IMG/VR virus record: IMGVR_UViG_3300021964_000167
Coordinates: 1-40,735 of that record
Reading direction: 5' to 3' (one strand)
DNA length: 40,735 nt
Origin: a virus
This document shows, piece after piece, positions 1 to 6,371 of this stretch. Position 1 is the first letter of the stretch, and each line of letters opens with the position of its first letter. A model generated the notes under the pieces. That model had not been told where the DNA came from. It made no database searches and was given only the letters and a program-made list of their open reading frames with translations. A program made the translations under genes and the position numbers.

Positions 1-135
1 GTGTATGCACAAAAAACAGGTAAAGAATTACAGATTACTAATAGTTTAATTAGAAATATGCAAAATGATTTATCTCAATTAGCAACTGAATACGCAGTCA
101 ATGACACAGATAACTATTTTAAGGAGGAAGAATAA
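1..135 (+). CDS. Small unknown protein, 5' end cut by the window
   Basis: An open frame enters from the window edge and gives 44 codons before TAA at 133-135. The right-hand copy at 39961-40131 is complete and shows that 12 N-terminal codons are missing here. The protein is acidic at its end (FKEEE) because the stop region also serves as the ribosome site GGAGGAAG for the next gene, whose ATG overlaps the stop as TAATG. I recognise no domain. It is probably one of many host-takeover or accessory early proteins; that role is inferred from position only. Confidence 0.75.
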   Translation: MYAQKTGKELQITNSLIRNMQNDLSQLATEYAVNDTDNYFKEEE

Positions 136-347
136 TGACAAAAGCAGAACGAGAAATTCGTAAAATGTTGGAAGTTGCACAAGATAGTTTAAAAAAATTA
201 TGGGCTATTCCAAAGCAACAACAAACTGAAGGAACAGAACGAGAAATTATAATGCAACAATCAAGAGTGAATGCTTATCAAGATTGTTTAATATACTCAG
301 GACTTCGTGAAGGTTGGGGTATAGAAAAATGCGAGGAGGAAGAATAA
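135..347 (+). CDS. Small unknown early protein (70 aa)
   Basis: It starts at the ATG overlapping the previous stop (TAATG), with GGAGGAAG directly upstream. The product is charged and probably helical, and ends KCEEEE. Its last codons again form the ribosome site for the following gene. No family is recognised. This gene is present only in the left terminal copy; at the equivalent place in the right copy (40131) there is an unrelated zinc-ribbon-like gene, so it behaves as a replaceable cassette. Confidence 0.75.
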   Translation: MTKAEREIRKMLEVAQDSLKKLWAIPKQQQTEGTEREIIMQQSRVNAYQDCLIYSGLREGWGIEKCEEEE

Positions 348-499
348 TGATAGTACATGAATTGATAAGGATGTTACAGCAATGTAACCCCGATGCAGAA
401 GTAAGAGTTATAGAAGATGTTGACAATGGTGACCCTAATTATTGGGTAACTTTAGTTGATGAAAGAGAAGACGAAGTTCTTATTATAGGAAAGGAATAA
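347..499 (+). CDS. Small unknown early protein (50 aa)
   Basis: I place the start at the ATG in the TAATG overlap with the preceding gene. It follows GGAGGAAG, so it is preferred over the in-frame ATG further upstream at 314. The sequence opens MIVHELIRMLQQCNPDAEV and has a beta-rich acidic tail. Short phage proteins with a similar opening (ELI..L...PDAEV) are common and of unknown function, which is family-level recollection only. It is absent from the right terminal copy, where a different 41-residue gene takes its place. Confidence 0.75.
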   Translation: MIVHELIRMLQQCNPDAEVRVIEDVDNGDPNYWVTLVDEREDEVLIIGKE

Positions 500-501
500 T
501 A

Positions 502-780
502 ATGAAACTATATTACTTAAAGTATACGCAAGAAAACGAGGCATATGTCTCAGCAGACAGCGAAGAAGAGGCAGTACAAAAGATATCAGACTACACCGGT
601 AATGGTGGAGAGAATATGCACAACATTCGACTAAACGAATGTGGTTGGAGCGTTGAAGGTGAAGAAGGTGAGCTTAATGAGATTAAGAAAGACCATCCTA
701 ACGCACAATTCGACACGCATATTAATGAGTATGGTACTACATATCAGCAACAGGACCAAGACTTCCTGTTCTATAATTAA
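502..780 (+). CDS. Conserved early protein, paralogue or allele of 40402-40680
   Basis: It encodes 92 residues and opens MKLYYLKYTQENEAYVSADS, with AAGGA upstream of the ATG. It is acidic and probably alpha/beta; no family is recognised. The right-hand counterpart has the same length and differs at about ten residues, clustered where NEIKKD is replaced by LPIAEK, while both ends are identical. That pattern suggests either two strains or a diverging duplicate under constraint. It is followed by a hairpin and then a copy of the GTTTAAAC palindrome. Confidence 0.85.
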   Translation: MKLYYLKYTQENEAYVSADSEEEAVQKISDYTGNGGENMHNIRLNECGWSVEGEEGELNEIKKDHPNAQFDTHINEYGTTYQQQDQDFLFYN

Positions 781-792
781 CCCAACAGGGAA

Positions 793-834
793 AGCCATTG
801 GGTGGGTATGGTTGTTCAGCCTACCCACATGGCT
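793..834 (+). promoter_or_regulatory. Long intergenic hairpin abutting a GTTTAAAC site
   Basis: AGCCAT (793-798) pairs with ATGGCT (829-834), and GTGGGTA (802-808) with TACCCAC (822-828), with a 3-nt bulge between the two stems and two more inner G-C pairs. The palindrome GTTTAAAC begins at the next base. The hairpin is repeated unchanged at 40693-40734. It could be a terminator, an attenuator or an RNA-stabilising end. There is no long U-run. Confidence 0.6.
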
Positions 835-842
835 GTTTAAAC
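835..842. repeat. GTTTAAAC palindrome copy 1
   Basis: This is an intergenic copy with CT before and AA after the core. It lies immediately 3' of the 793-834 hairpin and 26 bases before the next start codon. Confidence 0.8.
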
Positions 843-867
843 AAGTAAGAAAAGATAAGGAGGCATA

Positions 868-1149
868 ATGCCAACACTAAATGAAATAAAAAATGGAGCA
901 GAATATACCATTAACGAATACAGCGTATGGTTAGAGGTAGCTCTAGATGGTGATGAGGATAGGACAATTCTTATTCACCCAAGTGCATTTGATAGCTTGA
1001 CCAAAGCAATAGCTAAGGCAAAAGAAATCGGAGCAGTTGATGGAGACAAAGCAACAAAAGAGTGGGACACATTTGTGTTATCACAAGAATGTAAAGGAGC
1101 AAAGTTTGGTAGAACAAGTAAATACGCCACAAGACGCAGTCTTCTTTAA
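868..1149 (+). CDS. Unknown early protein (93 aa)
   Basis: A strong ribosome site, AAGGAGG, lies before ATG 868. The product opens MPTLNEIKNGAEYTINEY and ends with a basic tail. No domain is recognised. The next gene probably starts inside it in another frame at TTG 1106. The role is unknown; the gene belongs to the rightward early cluster. Confidence 0.75.
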   Translation: MPTLNEIKNGAEYTINEYSVWLEVALDGDEDRTILIHPSAFDSLTKAIAKAKEIGAVDGDKATKEWDTFVLSQECKGAKFGRTSKYATRRSLL

Positions 1150-1357
1150 GGTAACTAAGGTTGTTACCTATAAGTATGACTACCCAATGACAGAAGATGA
1201 GCTACATGATTGCAGACAAGATGCAATGAATGACAGTAGTAACTTCTTAGAGAAGTGGGGAAACGATAACGATGCAAAGCAAACTGGTGAGGAGATACAA
1301 TCCATATTAGTTCTTGATGCAGACGATAGTGATGGTGATGACAGTTGGTACATATAG
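1106..1357 (+). CDS. Unknown acidic early protein (83 aa), probable TTG start
   Basis: The frame is open from 1037, but the best start is TTG 1106. It sits six bases after AAGGAG, inside the end of the preceding gene in another frame. The product includes YKYDYPMTEDELHDCRQD and ends in a very acidic DADDSDGDDSW tail. An alternative start is ATG 1187-1189, which has no ribosome site. Acidic tails of this kind are seen in DNA-mimic or protein-binding phage proteins, but nothing specific supports that here. A hairpin GGTAC-ATATA-GTACC spans its stop. Confidence 0.6.
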   Translation: MVEQVNTPQDAVFFKVTKVVTYKYDYPMTEDELHDCRQDAMNDSSNFLEKWGNDNDAKQTGEEIQSILVLDADDSDGDDSWYI

Positions 1358-1365
1358 TACCGACT

Positions 1366-1373
1366 GTTTAAAC
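1366..1373. repeat. GTTTAAAC palindrome copy 2
   Basis: Extended form CTGTTTAAACAA, in the 28-bp gap between two genes. It lies a few bases after the GGTAC/GTACC hairpin at the preceding stop and just before the next AAGGAGG ribosome site. Confidence 0.8.
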
Positions 1374-1385
1374 AAGGAGGAAAGA

Positions 1386-1628
1386 ATGAGAGAGCCAAAG
1401 GAAATATCCATATGTTCTAAGTTTGACATAGTCGAATTTAAAAATGGTGAAGTCAAATGGATAATGTACGACAGTAGAGACGAAGCAATTAAAAAGCAAA
1501 CCGAGGAAGAGCTAACAGAGCCAACAGTCTTACAACACTTTAAAGTTGTAGGTACTAACGACCAAGGGTTCGTACTAGAGCTTGAAGAAGGTATAGAGAT
1601 AAAGTATAAGGAGGTATCAGATGAGTGA
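1386..1628 (+). CDS. Unknown early protein (80 aa)
   Basis: The start is taken at ATG 1386, preceded by AAGGAGGAAAGA; the frame is open further upstream (1314) but without a ribosome site. The sequence opens MREPKEISICSKFDIVEF and looks like a small beta-rich domain with an acidic end. No family is recognised. Its stop overlaps the next start by eight bases in the string GATGAGTGAA, which recurs at the next junction. Confidence 0.75.
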   Translation: MREPKEISICSKFDIVEFKNGEVKWIMYDSRDEAIKKQTEEELTEPTVLQHFKVVGTNDQGFVLELEEGIEIKYKEVSDE

Positions 1629-1812
1629 AAAATTATATTACAAACTGTTTTACTTTTCGCTAGATGCAATGGAGCTAACAGAAAACAAAGATACAGTTAC
1701 AAAAAAAATAGGTTACAAGTATGCACGAAAGGTATACGACAAAAGTTTTTGGAAACTTTTTAACTACAGCCCATACGATTACACAATGAATGGAGAGATA
1801 GAAGATGAGTGA
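1621..1812 (+). CDS. Unknown early protein (63 aa)
   Basis: It starts at ATG 1621 after AAGGAGGTATCAG, overlapping the previous gene by eight bases. The protein is rich in Tyr, Phe and Lys (for example YKLFYFSLDAME and FWKLFNYSPYDY). No domain is recognised. The end repeats the GATGAGTGAA junction, so its last residues (DE) and the next gene's first residues (MSE) share the same bases. Confidence 0.75.
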   Translation: MSEKLYYKLFYFSLDAMELTENKDTVTKKIGYKYARKVYDKSFWKLFNYSPYDYTMNGEIEDE

Positions 1813-2026
1813 ATTAAAAAGATTAGAAGATGAGAAGGTTAGATTACAAACAGAGATTGATGCAATCAATCAGTTAATTGCCCCTGGTAAAAACGATAAC
1901 ATAAAAACATTGATACATACTAGAGAAAAGTTAGCGACAAATAAAAAACTTGTATCCTTAGAGATACAGATAGAGAGATGCAACATAGAGATACAAAGGA
2001 TACTAAAACAACATAACGCTATTTAA
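1805..2026 (+). CDS. Small coiled-coil protein (73 aa)
   Basis: The sequence MSELKRLEDEKVRLQTEI and the heptad-like spacing after it predict a coiled coil over nearly the whole length, interrupted near IAPGKND. It is translationally coupled to the upstream gene by an eight-base overlap. A dimeric DNA- or protein-binding role is possible, but no specific function can be assigned. Confidence 0.75.
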   Translation: MSELKRLEDEKVRLQTEIDAINQLIAPGKNDNIKTLIHTREKLATNKKLVSLEIQIERCNIEIQRILKQHNAI

Positions 2027-2064
2027 ATAGTTGTTTAATATTCAATAGCTGTTAGTCTATAAGT

Positions 2065-2226
2065 ATGAAATACATTGTAAAAAGTGTGAGCATATTTGAC
2101 AGCAGTGTCTATGAGTGGGAGTTTGAAGACCTGTTCGAGGCACAAGCTAAGGTGAGAGAGCTTAAAGATGTAGGTTCTAATCACTTTATGATAAGACTAT
2201 ACAGCAAAGTATCAGCAAGTATCTAA
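2065..2226 (+). CDS. Unknown small protein (53 aa)
   Basis: The frame opens MKYIVKSVSIFDSSVYEW and contains FEAQAKVRELKDVGSNHFMI, an alpha/beta pattern with sensible codon content. There is no good ribosome site before ATG 2065, which lowers confidence. The gene fills what would otherwise be a gap of about 220 bp in a dense cluster, on the same strand as its neighbours. Confidence 0.6.
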   Translation: MKYIVKSVSIFDSSVYEWEFEDLFEAQAKVRELKDVGSNHFMIRLYSKVSASI

Positions 2227-2249
2227 CACTAAACAACTAAGGAGGCAGT

Positions 2250-2468
2250 ATGCCAAACGATGGTATCGATTTTCGTGACCCCGCAACTATAAAAAACTGG
2301 GCTATTGAATTAGCTAATGCTTGTGGAGGTAGCAAAATTATGTTTGGAAATATAAAAAAACCAAACCCAACAAAAGCTAATGCACTGTTAGAACAGTTCG
2401 CAGTAGCATACAATACACAATTAATAGGAGAGGTAAAAGATGACGCAGGAAAAGCAGAAGAAGAATGA
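2250..2468 (+). CDS. Unknown early protein (72 aa)
   Basis: A strong AAGGAGG lies nine bases before the ATG. The product opens MPNDGIDFRDPATIKNWA and contains GNIKKPNPTKANALLEQF; it is mainly helical and ends KAEEE. No family is recognised. The next gene starts inside its end. Confidence 0.75.
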   Translation: MPNDGIDFRDPATIKNWAIELANACGGSKIMFGNIKKPNPTKANALLEQFAVAYNTQLIGEVKDDAGKAEEE

Positions 2469-2625
2469 AGAAGTAGAAATACTTACAATCAAAGTTATCG
2501 TAGACCAAAGTTCAGTAGCAACAGCTAAAGAAAGAGAAAACTTTTTCATTGGTTACATTGATAACATACCCGGTTGTGAAGTTCACTATACAAAAGTAGA
2601 GAAAGCAGAGGTGATAAATTTATGA
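2440..2625 (+). CDS. Unknown early protein (61 aa)
   Basis: It starts at ATG 2440 after AGAGG, overlapping the preceding gene. The charged N-terminus is followed by a small alpha/beta segment (VEILTIKVIVDQSSVATA) and GYIDNIPGCEVHYTKVE. This could be a ferredoxin-like fold, but that is a guess from the strand/helix pattern. The stop overlaps the next start as ATGA. Confidence 0.7.
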   Translation: MTQEKQKKNEEVEILTIKVIVDQSSVATAKERENFFIGYIDNIPGCEVHYTKVEKAEVINL

Positions 2626-2837
2626 CAGACCAAAGTACTATAGTTCTTAACAGACTTAAAGGAATACAATCAGAGATAAACAGAACGCAAATTATGTTGG
2701 AAGAAAAACACAAGACACGCAAGCAGTTCATCGTTGATTGTTTAAACAACGACATAACAGTCAAGCAAATAGCAGGTATCTTAGATATTAGTTTGGCAAG
2801 AGTATACAAAATAATGGAGGAAATAAATGGACGATAA
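2622..2837 (+). CDS. Small helix-turn-helix protein (71 aa)
   Basis: Residues 1-40 look like a charged helix or coiled coil. Residues about 45-67 (DITVKQIAGILDISLARVYK) have the spacing of a helix-turn-helix. It resembles the short sigma-like or MerR/Trp-type HTH proteins of phages, so DNA binding is likely but the target is unknown. It is coupled by ATGA to the preceding gene and overlaps the Rad52-like gene, so it is probably co-expressed with the recombination functions. A GTTTAAAC palindrome (2740-2747) lies within it, coding CLNN. Whether this protein recognises that palindrome is an open question. Confidence 0.75.
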   Translation: MTDQSTIVLNRLKGIQSEINRTQIMLEEKHKTRKQFIVDCLNNDITVKQIAGILDISLARVYKIMEEINGR

Positions 2838-3777
2838 ATTAAAGAAGGCCTTAACAAAGCCATTCAGTAAAGACGAAGTGAAGGCACCACCCAAGGGTAA
2901 ATTCGGTTCTTATGTACCGCATCACCTTGTCACTAAGAGACTTAACGATGTCGCTTATGGTGAGTGGAGCCATACATTAAAAGAAATTGTAAGAGATAGT
3001 GAAGGCAAAGTAAGAGGAGCTGTTACTACATTTACACTGTTCGGTGTATCACATGACGAAGTCGGTGATGTAGATAGCGTTGATGTAAAGAATAACAATA
3101 CCGAAGGTGAGTTGCTAAAACTATGTATGTCGGATGCACTAAAGCGTGGAGCGATGCGTCATGGTATCGGCCTCCATCTATGGACAGGTGAAGTTACAGA
3201 AGAAGAACACTATGCAAACAAGTCTAGTGATGTAACTGTAGAAAAGTTCCTACAAAAATCAGCGACAGAAGATATAGGACCAGTTCCTACTAAGTTCTTA
3301 GACGAGGACCCAAGTGATATGGTGAATAGACTAAGAGAAGCACTTGCCTTTCATGAACCTTTAGAGGAAACAAGAATGGCAATTAAAAAACAATCATGGG
3401 ATAACTGGACAAAAGCTAATAAAGAAAAAGATGTTAGCAAGTGGACAGACAAGGACTTTGATGAGTACTTAGATTTGTTTGTACAGTACCAATCAGCTAC
3501 ACCTAAAGCACTAATCGACACAGTCGAGGATGTATTCGGAGAAGTAGTTGACAATAGTGGTAGCTTAAAGCCATGCCCTAAGTGTGGCAAGACAGAAGAC
3601 ATAACAGATATGCGTGTCAAGAAATCAAATGCACCCGAAGGTAGTGGTATTAAAAACTTACCCGACTTTATGTGTGAAAAGAATGACCCGAAATATAGAC
3701 CGGCAGCTAATGGATGTGGATGGGGTGGATACATTGGTGGCAAAGGTGACAAGGAAGTACCTAGCACATGGCTCTAG
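2827..3777 (+). CDS. Rad52/Rad22-family single-strand annealing protein
   Basis: Residues about 25-125 match the pattern of the Rad52/Rad22 annealing family: a loading segment GSYVPHHLVTKRLNDVAYGEW, then a beta region, then KLCMSDALKRGAMRHGIGLHLW. This is the usual arrangement before the DNA-binding helix. The family anneals complementary single strands during recombination-dependent replication and repair. A C-terminal zinc-ribbon-like segment (CPKCGK, then CEKND and GCGWGG) is an added domain, perhaps for DNA or partner binding. The start at ATG 2827 follows GGAGGAAATAA. A nuclease-like gene lies downstream at 4466, which would suit an exonuclease/annealase pair. Confidence 0.8.
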   Translation: MDDKLKKALTKPFSKDEVKAPPKGKFGSYVPHHLVTKRLNDVAYGEWSHTLKEIVRDSEGKVRGAVTTFTLFGVSHDEVGDVDSVDVKNNNTEGELLKLCMSDALKRGAMRHGIGLHLWTGEVTEEEHYANKSSDVTVEKFLQKSATEDIGPVPTKFLDEDPSDMVNRLREALAFHEPLEETRMAIKKQSWDNWTKANKEKDVSKWTDKDFDEYLDLFVQYQSATPKALIDTVEDVFGEVVDNSGSLKPCPKCGKTEDITDMRVKKSNAPEGSGIKNLPDFMCEKNDPKYRPAANGCGWGGYIGGKGDKEVPSTWL

Positions 3778-4073
3778 AACAGCCATCGTTTCCACTAGAT
3801 AAGTTAAAGGCAAAGTTAAAAAAGAAATATCCTAATCATAATTTTGATGTTCCTTCTATGCCCGATACTAAATGCAAAGTTAATGGTAGATGCCCTGGTA
3901 ACAGGGCTATTTACTATGACAATAGTGGAAACTATTTCTGTGGTGCCATCATAAAGATGATGAATGAAAGAACCATGGAGAAATCAGACAAAGAATGTGG
4001 AGCTTATTTAGTTGATTTATCAATGCAGAAAGCAGAGCAGAAGAGGATGAGAAATGTTCAGCCTCTTCGCTAG
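3768..4073 (+). CDS. Cys-containing unknown protein (101 aa)
   Basis: It overlaps the Rad52-like stop by ten bases. The N-terminus is Lys-rich (KLKAKLKKKYPNHNF). Four Cys sites follow (CKVNGRC, YFCGA, ECGAY), which could bind a metal. No family is recognised. Its position directly after the annealing protein suggests a DNA-metabolism partner, but nothing in the sequence proves it. Confidence 0.7.
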   Translation: MALEQPSFPLDKLKAKLKKKYPNHNFDVPSMPDTKCKVNGRCPGNRAIYYDNSGNYFCGAIIKMMNERTMEKSDKECGAYLVDLSMQKAEQKRMRNVQPLR

Positions 4074-4482
4074 CATTCTACCTTTATGTCTAGTACCCAT
4101 CCAAGAAACACAAGAAGGCATAAGCGAATACATACATTGTTTAAACAATCAAACAAAGATAGAACATGTAATTCAATGGGAGCCTCTAGTTACAGAACAC
4201 TTCAAAGAAGAAGATGTAGCAGAGGCCTTGTTGATTATATTCTGTGAAAGCAGTGGACGAAGTGAAGCAGTGAATGGCAATACCAATAACACAAGAGACA
4301 TTGGGTTGTGGCAATTTAATGACTTCACTTGGATTTGGTTGACACCTAAGTTAAATATAACTGGACCAAGAACTGACCCTGTACTTAGTACAAAGATAGC
4401 AAGTTGGTTATATTACAACAGTGGTAGTCACCATTGGAACAGTAGCAATAAATGTTGGAGGACATATGACAAAAGCAAATAA
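4054..4482 (+). CDS. Exported lysozyme/transglycosylase-like protein
   Basis: The first 16 residues (MFSLFASILPLCLVPI) are hydrophobic and look like a signal peptide or anchor. Residues about 55-130 follow the lysozyme-like (SLT/Rpf-type) pattern: ALLIIFCESSGRSEAVN with Glu65 as candidate catalytic acid, then DIGLWQFND and a late WLYYNSGSHHWNSS. Cys64 and Cys134 could form a disulphide, which fits an extracytoplasmic location. It would cleave peptidoglycan glycan strands. It is far from the lysis cassette and on the early strand, so a role in entry blocking or wall remodelling is as likely as lysis. An in-frame GTTTAAAC copy lies at 4139-4146. Confidence 0.65.
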   Translation: MFSLFASILPLCLVPIQETQEGISEYIHCLNNQTKIEHVIQWEPLVTEHFKEEDVAEALLIIFCESSGRSEAVNGNTNNTRDIGLWQFNDFTWIWLTPKLNITGPRTDPVLSTKIASWLYYNSGSHHWNSSNKCWRTYDKSK

Positions 4483-4891
4483 AGACTGGGATATTAATGG
4501 AGAAAAATTCTATGAACAACTTAAACAAGGTAAAGAAATGGAGAACCTATACAAGAAGTTCATGGGTAACGACAATATAGAAGTCAAATCAGAGAGACAC
4601 ATTTGGGAGAAGTCTAAGAACCATTTTGTGGAATATCTGTACAGGCCTGTCAATCAATTAAAGTACGAACCTAGTGGGATATCCGCCACTAAAGCTGAAT
4701 GGTGGGCATTGTTTTTAATAGACGACAATGACAAACCCATCATGTGTTACACCATACCAGTAGCCGCACTAAGAGAAATAGGTAGGAAATATGTTAACAC
4801 CGATAGAGATGTTGATGGTGGTGATGGTAACAGAAGTAAAGGAGTACTGGTACCTATAGAAGAGATAGCTCTATATCCTTTTAATCGTTAG
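4466..4891 (+). CDS. Putative PD-(D/E)XK-like nuclease (141 aa)
   Basis: The start is ATG 4466 after GGAGGACAT, preferred over an upstream ATG at 4421 inside the previous gene. Residues about 20-95 resemble small phage nucleases: an acidic helix, NIEVKSERHIWEKS with the E-x-K element, a strand ending FVEYLY, then SGISATKAEWWALFLI. The last motif is common in phage endonucleases of this fold. It would process DNA ends or junctions together with the Rad52-like protein. It is the last rightward gene before the convergent end. The assignment is by motif only. Confidence 0.55.
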   Translation: MTKANKDWDINGEKFYEQLKQGKEMENLYKKFMGNDNIEVKSERHIWEKSKNHFVEYLYRPVNQLKYEPSGISATKAEWWALFLIDDNDKPIMCYTIPVAALREIGRKYVNTDRDVDGGDGNRSKGVLVPIEEIALYPFNR

Positions 4892-4898
4892 CTTATAT

Positions 4899-4921
4899 CC
4901 GGTTGTTTAAACAATGACCGG
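4899..4921. terminator. Convergent-end inverted repeat centred on GTTTAAAC
   Basis: CCGG (4899-4902) and CCGG (4918-4921) enclose TTGTTTAAACAA. The 12-bp core is perfectly palindromic, with a 3-nt offset on the right arm. It lies eight bases after the last rightward stop, and the palindrome itself supplies the TAA stop (4907-4909) of the leftward metallophosphoesterase. A bidirectional terminator is the simplest reading. There is no classical U-run. Confidence 0.55.
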
Positions 4922-6103
4922 AAAGCTAGGCCCTCTGTCGTTTACTAAGAGAGTAAGCACTCCAGGGTGTGACCACAATCCACTTCTCTGTGTGAAATCA
5001 ATAGACTTATCAAGGGATGGACATTGAAACCAGTGTCTATCTCCTTGGTTCTTAGCACGAAAGTGATGGTAGTGAGCTGTTATAAGTATCTCTGCTTCAC
5101 CTGTTGGTAGGAAACCAAACATCTGACCCTTCCACCAAGCCTCTATCTTAGCCTCTGCATTACCTCCACCATTAGTCATATGACCATGTGTGAATGCAGT
5201 CTTCTTACCCTTGACCTCTATATTTAAATGATAACCTTCGGGTATGATGACCTTTACTTTTTTGTATCGTTCTTTGTTGGCCGAAAATATTTCTTCCATT
5301 ATCTGTAGGTGCATAGTATCTGAGTTGTCTAATCTATTAGAAAGGACTTGCCCTTTACCACTCCTGGTCATTTCACCATGGTTCCCTGGCACTCCAGTTA
5401 ATGTAATCTTATCTACATGTGGTAAGAAAGTCTCTACTGTTTTGTATATCATCGCTCTAGCTAGTGAGTATTGCTCTAAAAGATTTAGAGAAACATTAAA
5501 AGGTTGACTGTCGTAGAAAAATTTAGAACATCCTTCTGTTAAGTCACCCATTCCTACTAGAAATACTTCATCAATCTTCATCCCCATCTTACGATAGTTC
5601 TTTAATAGCTTGACTGCATCCTGCAATGCTACATCGTACCTGGCAATAGTTGCCTCAACTCCATAGTCATCCTTGCCCAACTGCCAGTCACTCATCATAA
5701 ATAACATAGCTGTATCTCCACCAAATAGATTTCGTTTAGTGAGCGCCGGCTTCTTTACTGCTTGTTTAAACAATGCGTCATAATGTTTGTCGTGTGTTGC
5801 TGATTTCCTGCGTATAGTTCCTTTGAATGCGTGAAAAGTTTCAACGATACCACCTTTAAGCTGTGCATTCCAGGAAGATACTTTTAAAATGCCATCTATT
5901 TCGTATATGTTTGGGTCAAATCCCCAGTTCTTTAGGATGTTATCGAAGTCATTCTCATAGTTAGGGTCTGTACCTACATGTACAACTTCACCCTTACCTG
6001 TATTAGGGTCTATGTCTATAGAAGGTTGCCATCCTGCTTTGTAAAAGTTATTACCATTCTCTGCAGGTATAGCTGTTTTCTTAGATGATTTTTTCTTAGG
6101 CAT
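4907..6103 (-). CDS. Metallophosphoesterase (calcineurin-like phosphoesterase fold)
   Basis: The start is taken at ATG 6103, four bases after AGGTGG; an upstream ATG at 6118 lacks a ribosome site. From residue about 135 the family motifs appear in order: SDWQLG (Asp139), GMGDLTEG (Asp187), GVPGNHGEM (Asn-His 241-242), FTHGHM, and a late ITAHYHHF. The first motif has Gln where His is usual. The N-terminus is basic (PKKKSSKK) and the first 130 residues are unassigned. Enzymes of this fold hydrolyse phosphodiesters or phosphomonoesters; SbcD/Mre11-like nuclease activity is possible. It is the last gene of the leftward operon, after the holin. An in-frame GTTTAAAC lies at 5764-5771. Confidence 0.8.
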   Translation of the reverse strand: MPKKKSSKKTAIPAENGNNFYKAGWQPSIDIDPNTGKGEVVHVGTDPNYENDFDNILKNWGFDPNIYEIDGILKVSSWNAQLKGGIVETFHAFKGTIRRKSATHDKHYDALFKQAVKKPALTKRNLFGGDTAMLFMMSDWQLGKDDYGVEATIARYDVALQDAVKLLKNYRKMGMKIDEVFLVGMGDLTEGCSKFFYDSQPFNVSLNLLEQYSLARAMIYKTVETFLPHVDKITLTGVPGNHGEMTRSGKGQVLSNRLDNSDTMHLQIMEEIFSANKERYKKVKVIIPEGYHLNIEVKGKKTAFTHGHMTNGGGNAEAKIEAWWKGQMFGFLPTGEAEILITAHYHHFRAKNQGDRHWFQCPSLDKSIDFTQRSGLWSHPGVLTLLVNDRGPSFPVIV

Positions 6104-6161
6104 GTTTCCACCTTTCATATACTACATTTAGTATATAACAGATATTGAATTACCTATGTAT

Positions 6162-6371
6162 TTACTTGGATGCTTTTTTAGGTTTTGGTCCTATTTGTTT
6201 TTTAGCAAACTCTTTCACTACTACAAGTGCAGCAGCTCCACCGGATAGGGCAGCAAGTTGTAATGCATTAGCGTCAACACCAACTAAAGGTGCAACTGTT
6301 AGTGCAGATATGAATGCTTCAACAAAAGTCCAAACTGTTTTACTAAGAACATCTTTATATTCTTGGCTCAT
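6162..6371 (-). CDS. Holin, r1t-like (69 aa)
   Basis: A short N-terminus is followed by two hydrophobic segments (about residues 10-33 and 36-56) separated by a turn near GVDAN, and by a basic tail KKQIGPKPKKASK. The core KTVWTFVEAFISALT and GGAAALVVVKEFAKK resembles r1t-type holins. It would form membrane lesions that release the endolysin. Its start overlaps the amidase stop as ATGA, the usual endolysin-holin coupling. Confidence 0.8.
   Translation of the reverse strand: MSQEYKDVLSKTVWTFVEAFISALTVAPLVGVDANALQLAALSGGAAALVVVKEFAKKQIGPKPKKASK

Larger units (their letters stand above)
1..835. repeat. Left copy of diverged terminal repeat
   Basis: This segment aligns in register with 39997-40735. 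Bases 1-137 match 39997-40133 with one difference (G127 against A40123). Bases 502-835 match 40402-40735 with scattered differences. The middle is unrelated: genes at 135-347 and 347-499 here are replaced by two other genes in the right copy, which is 96 bp shorter. The match runs to both window ends, which suggests a circular or concatemeric genome joined through variant copies. A true duplication is the alternative. Confidence 0.85.
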
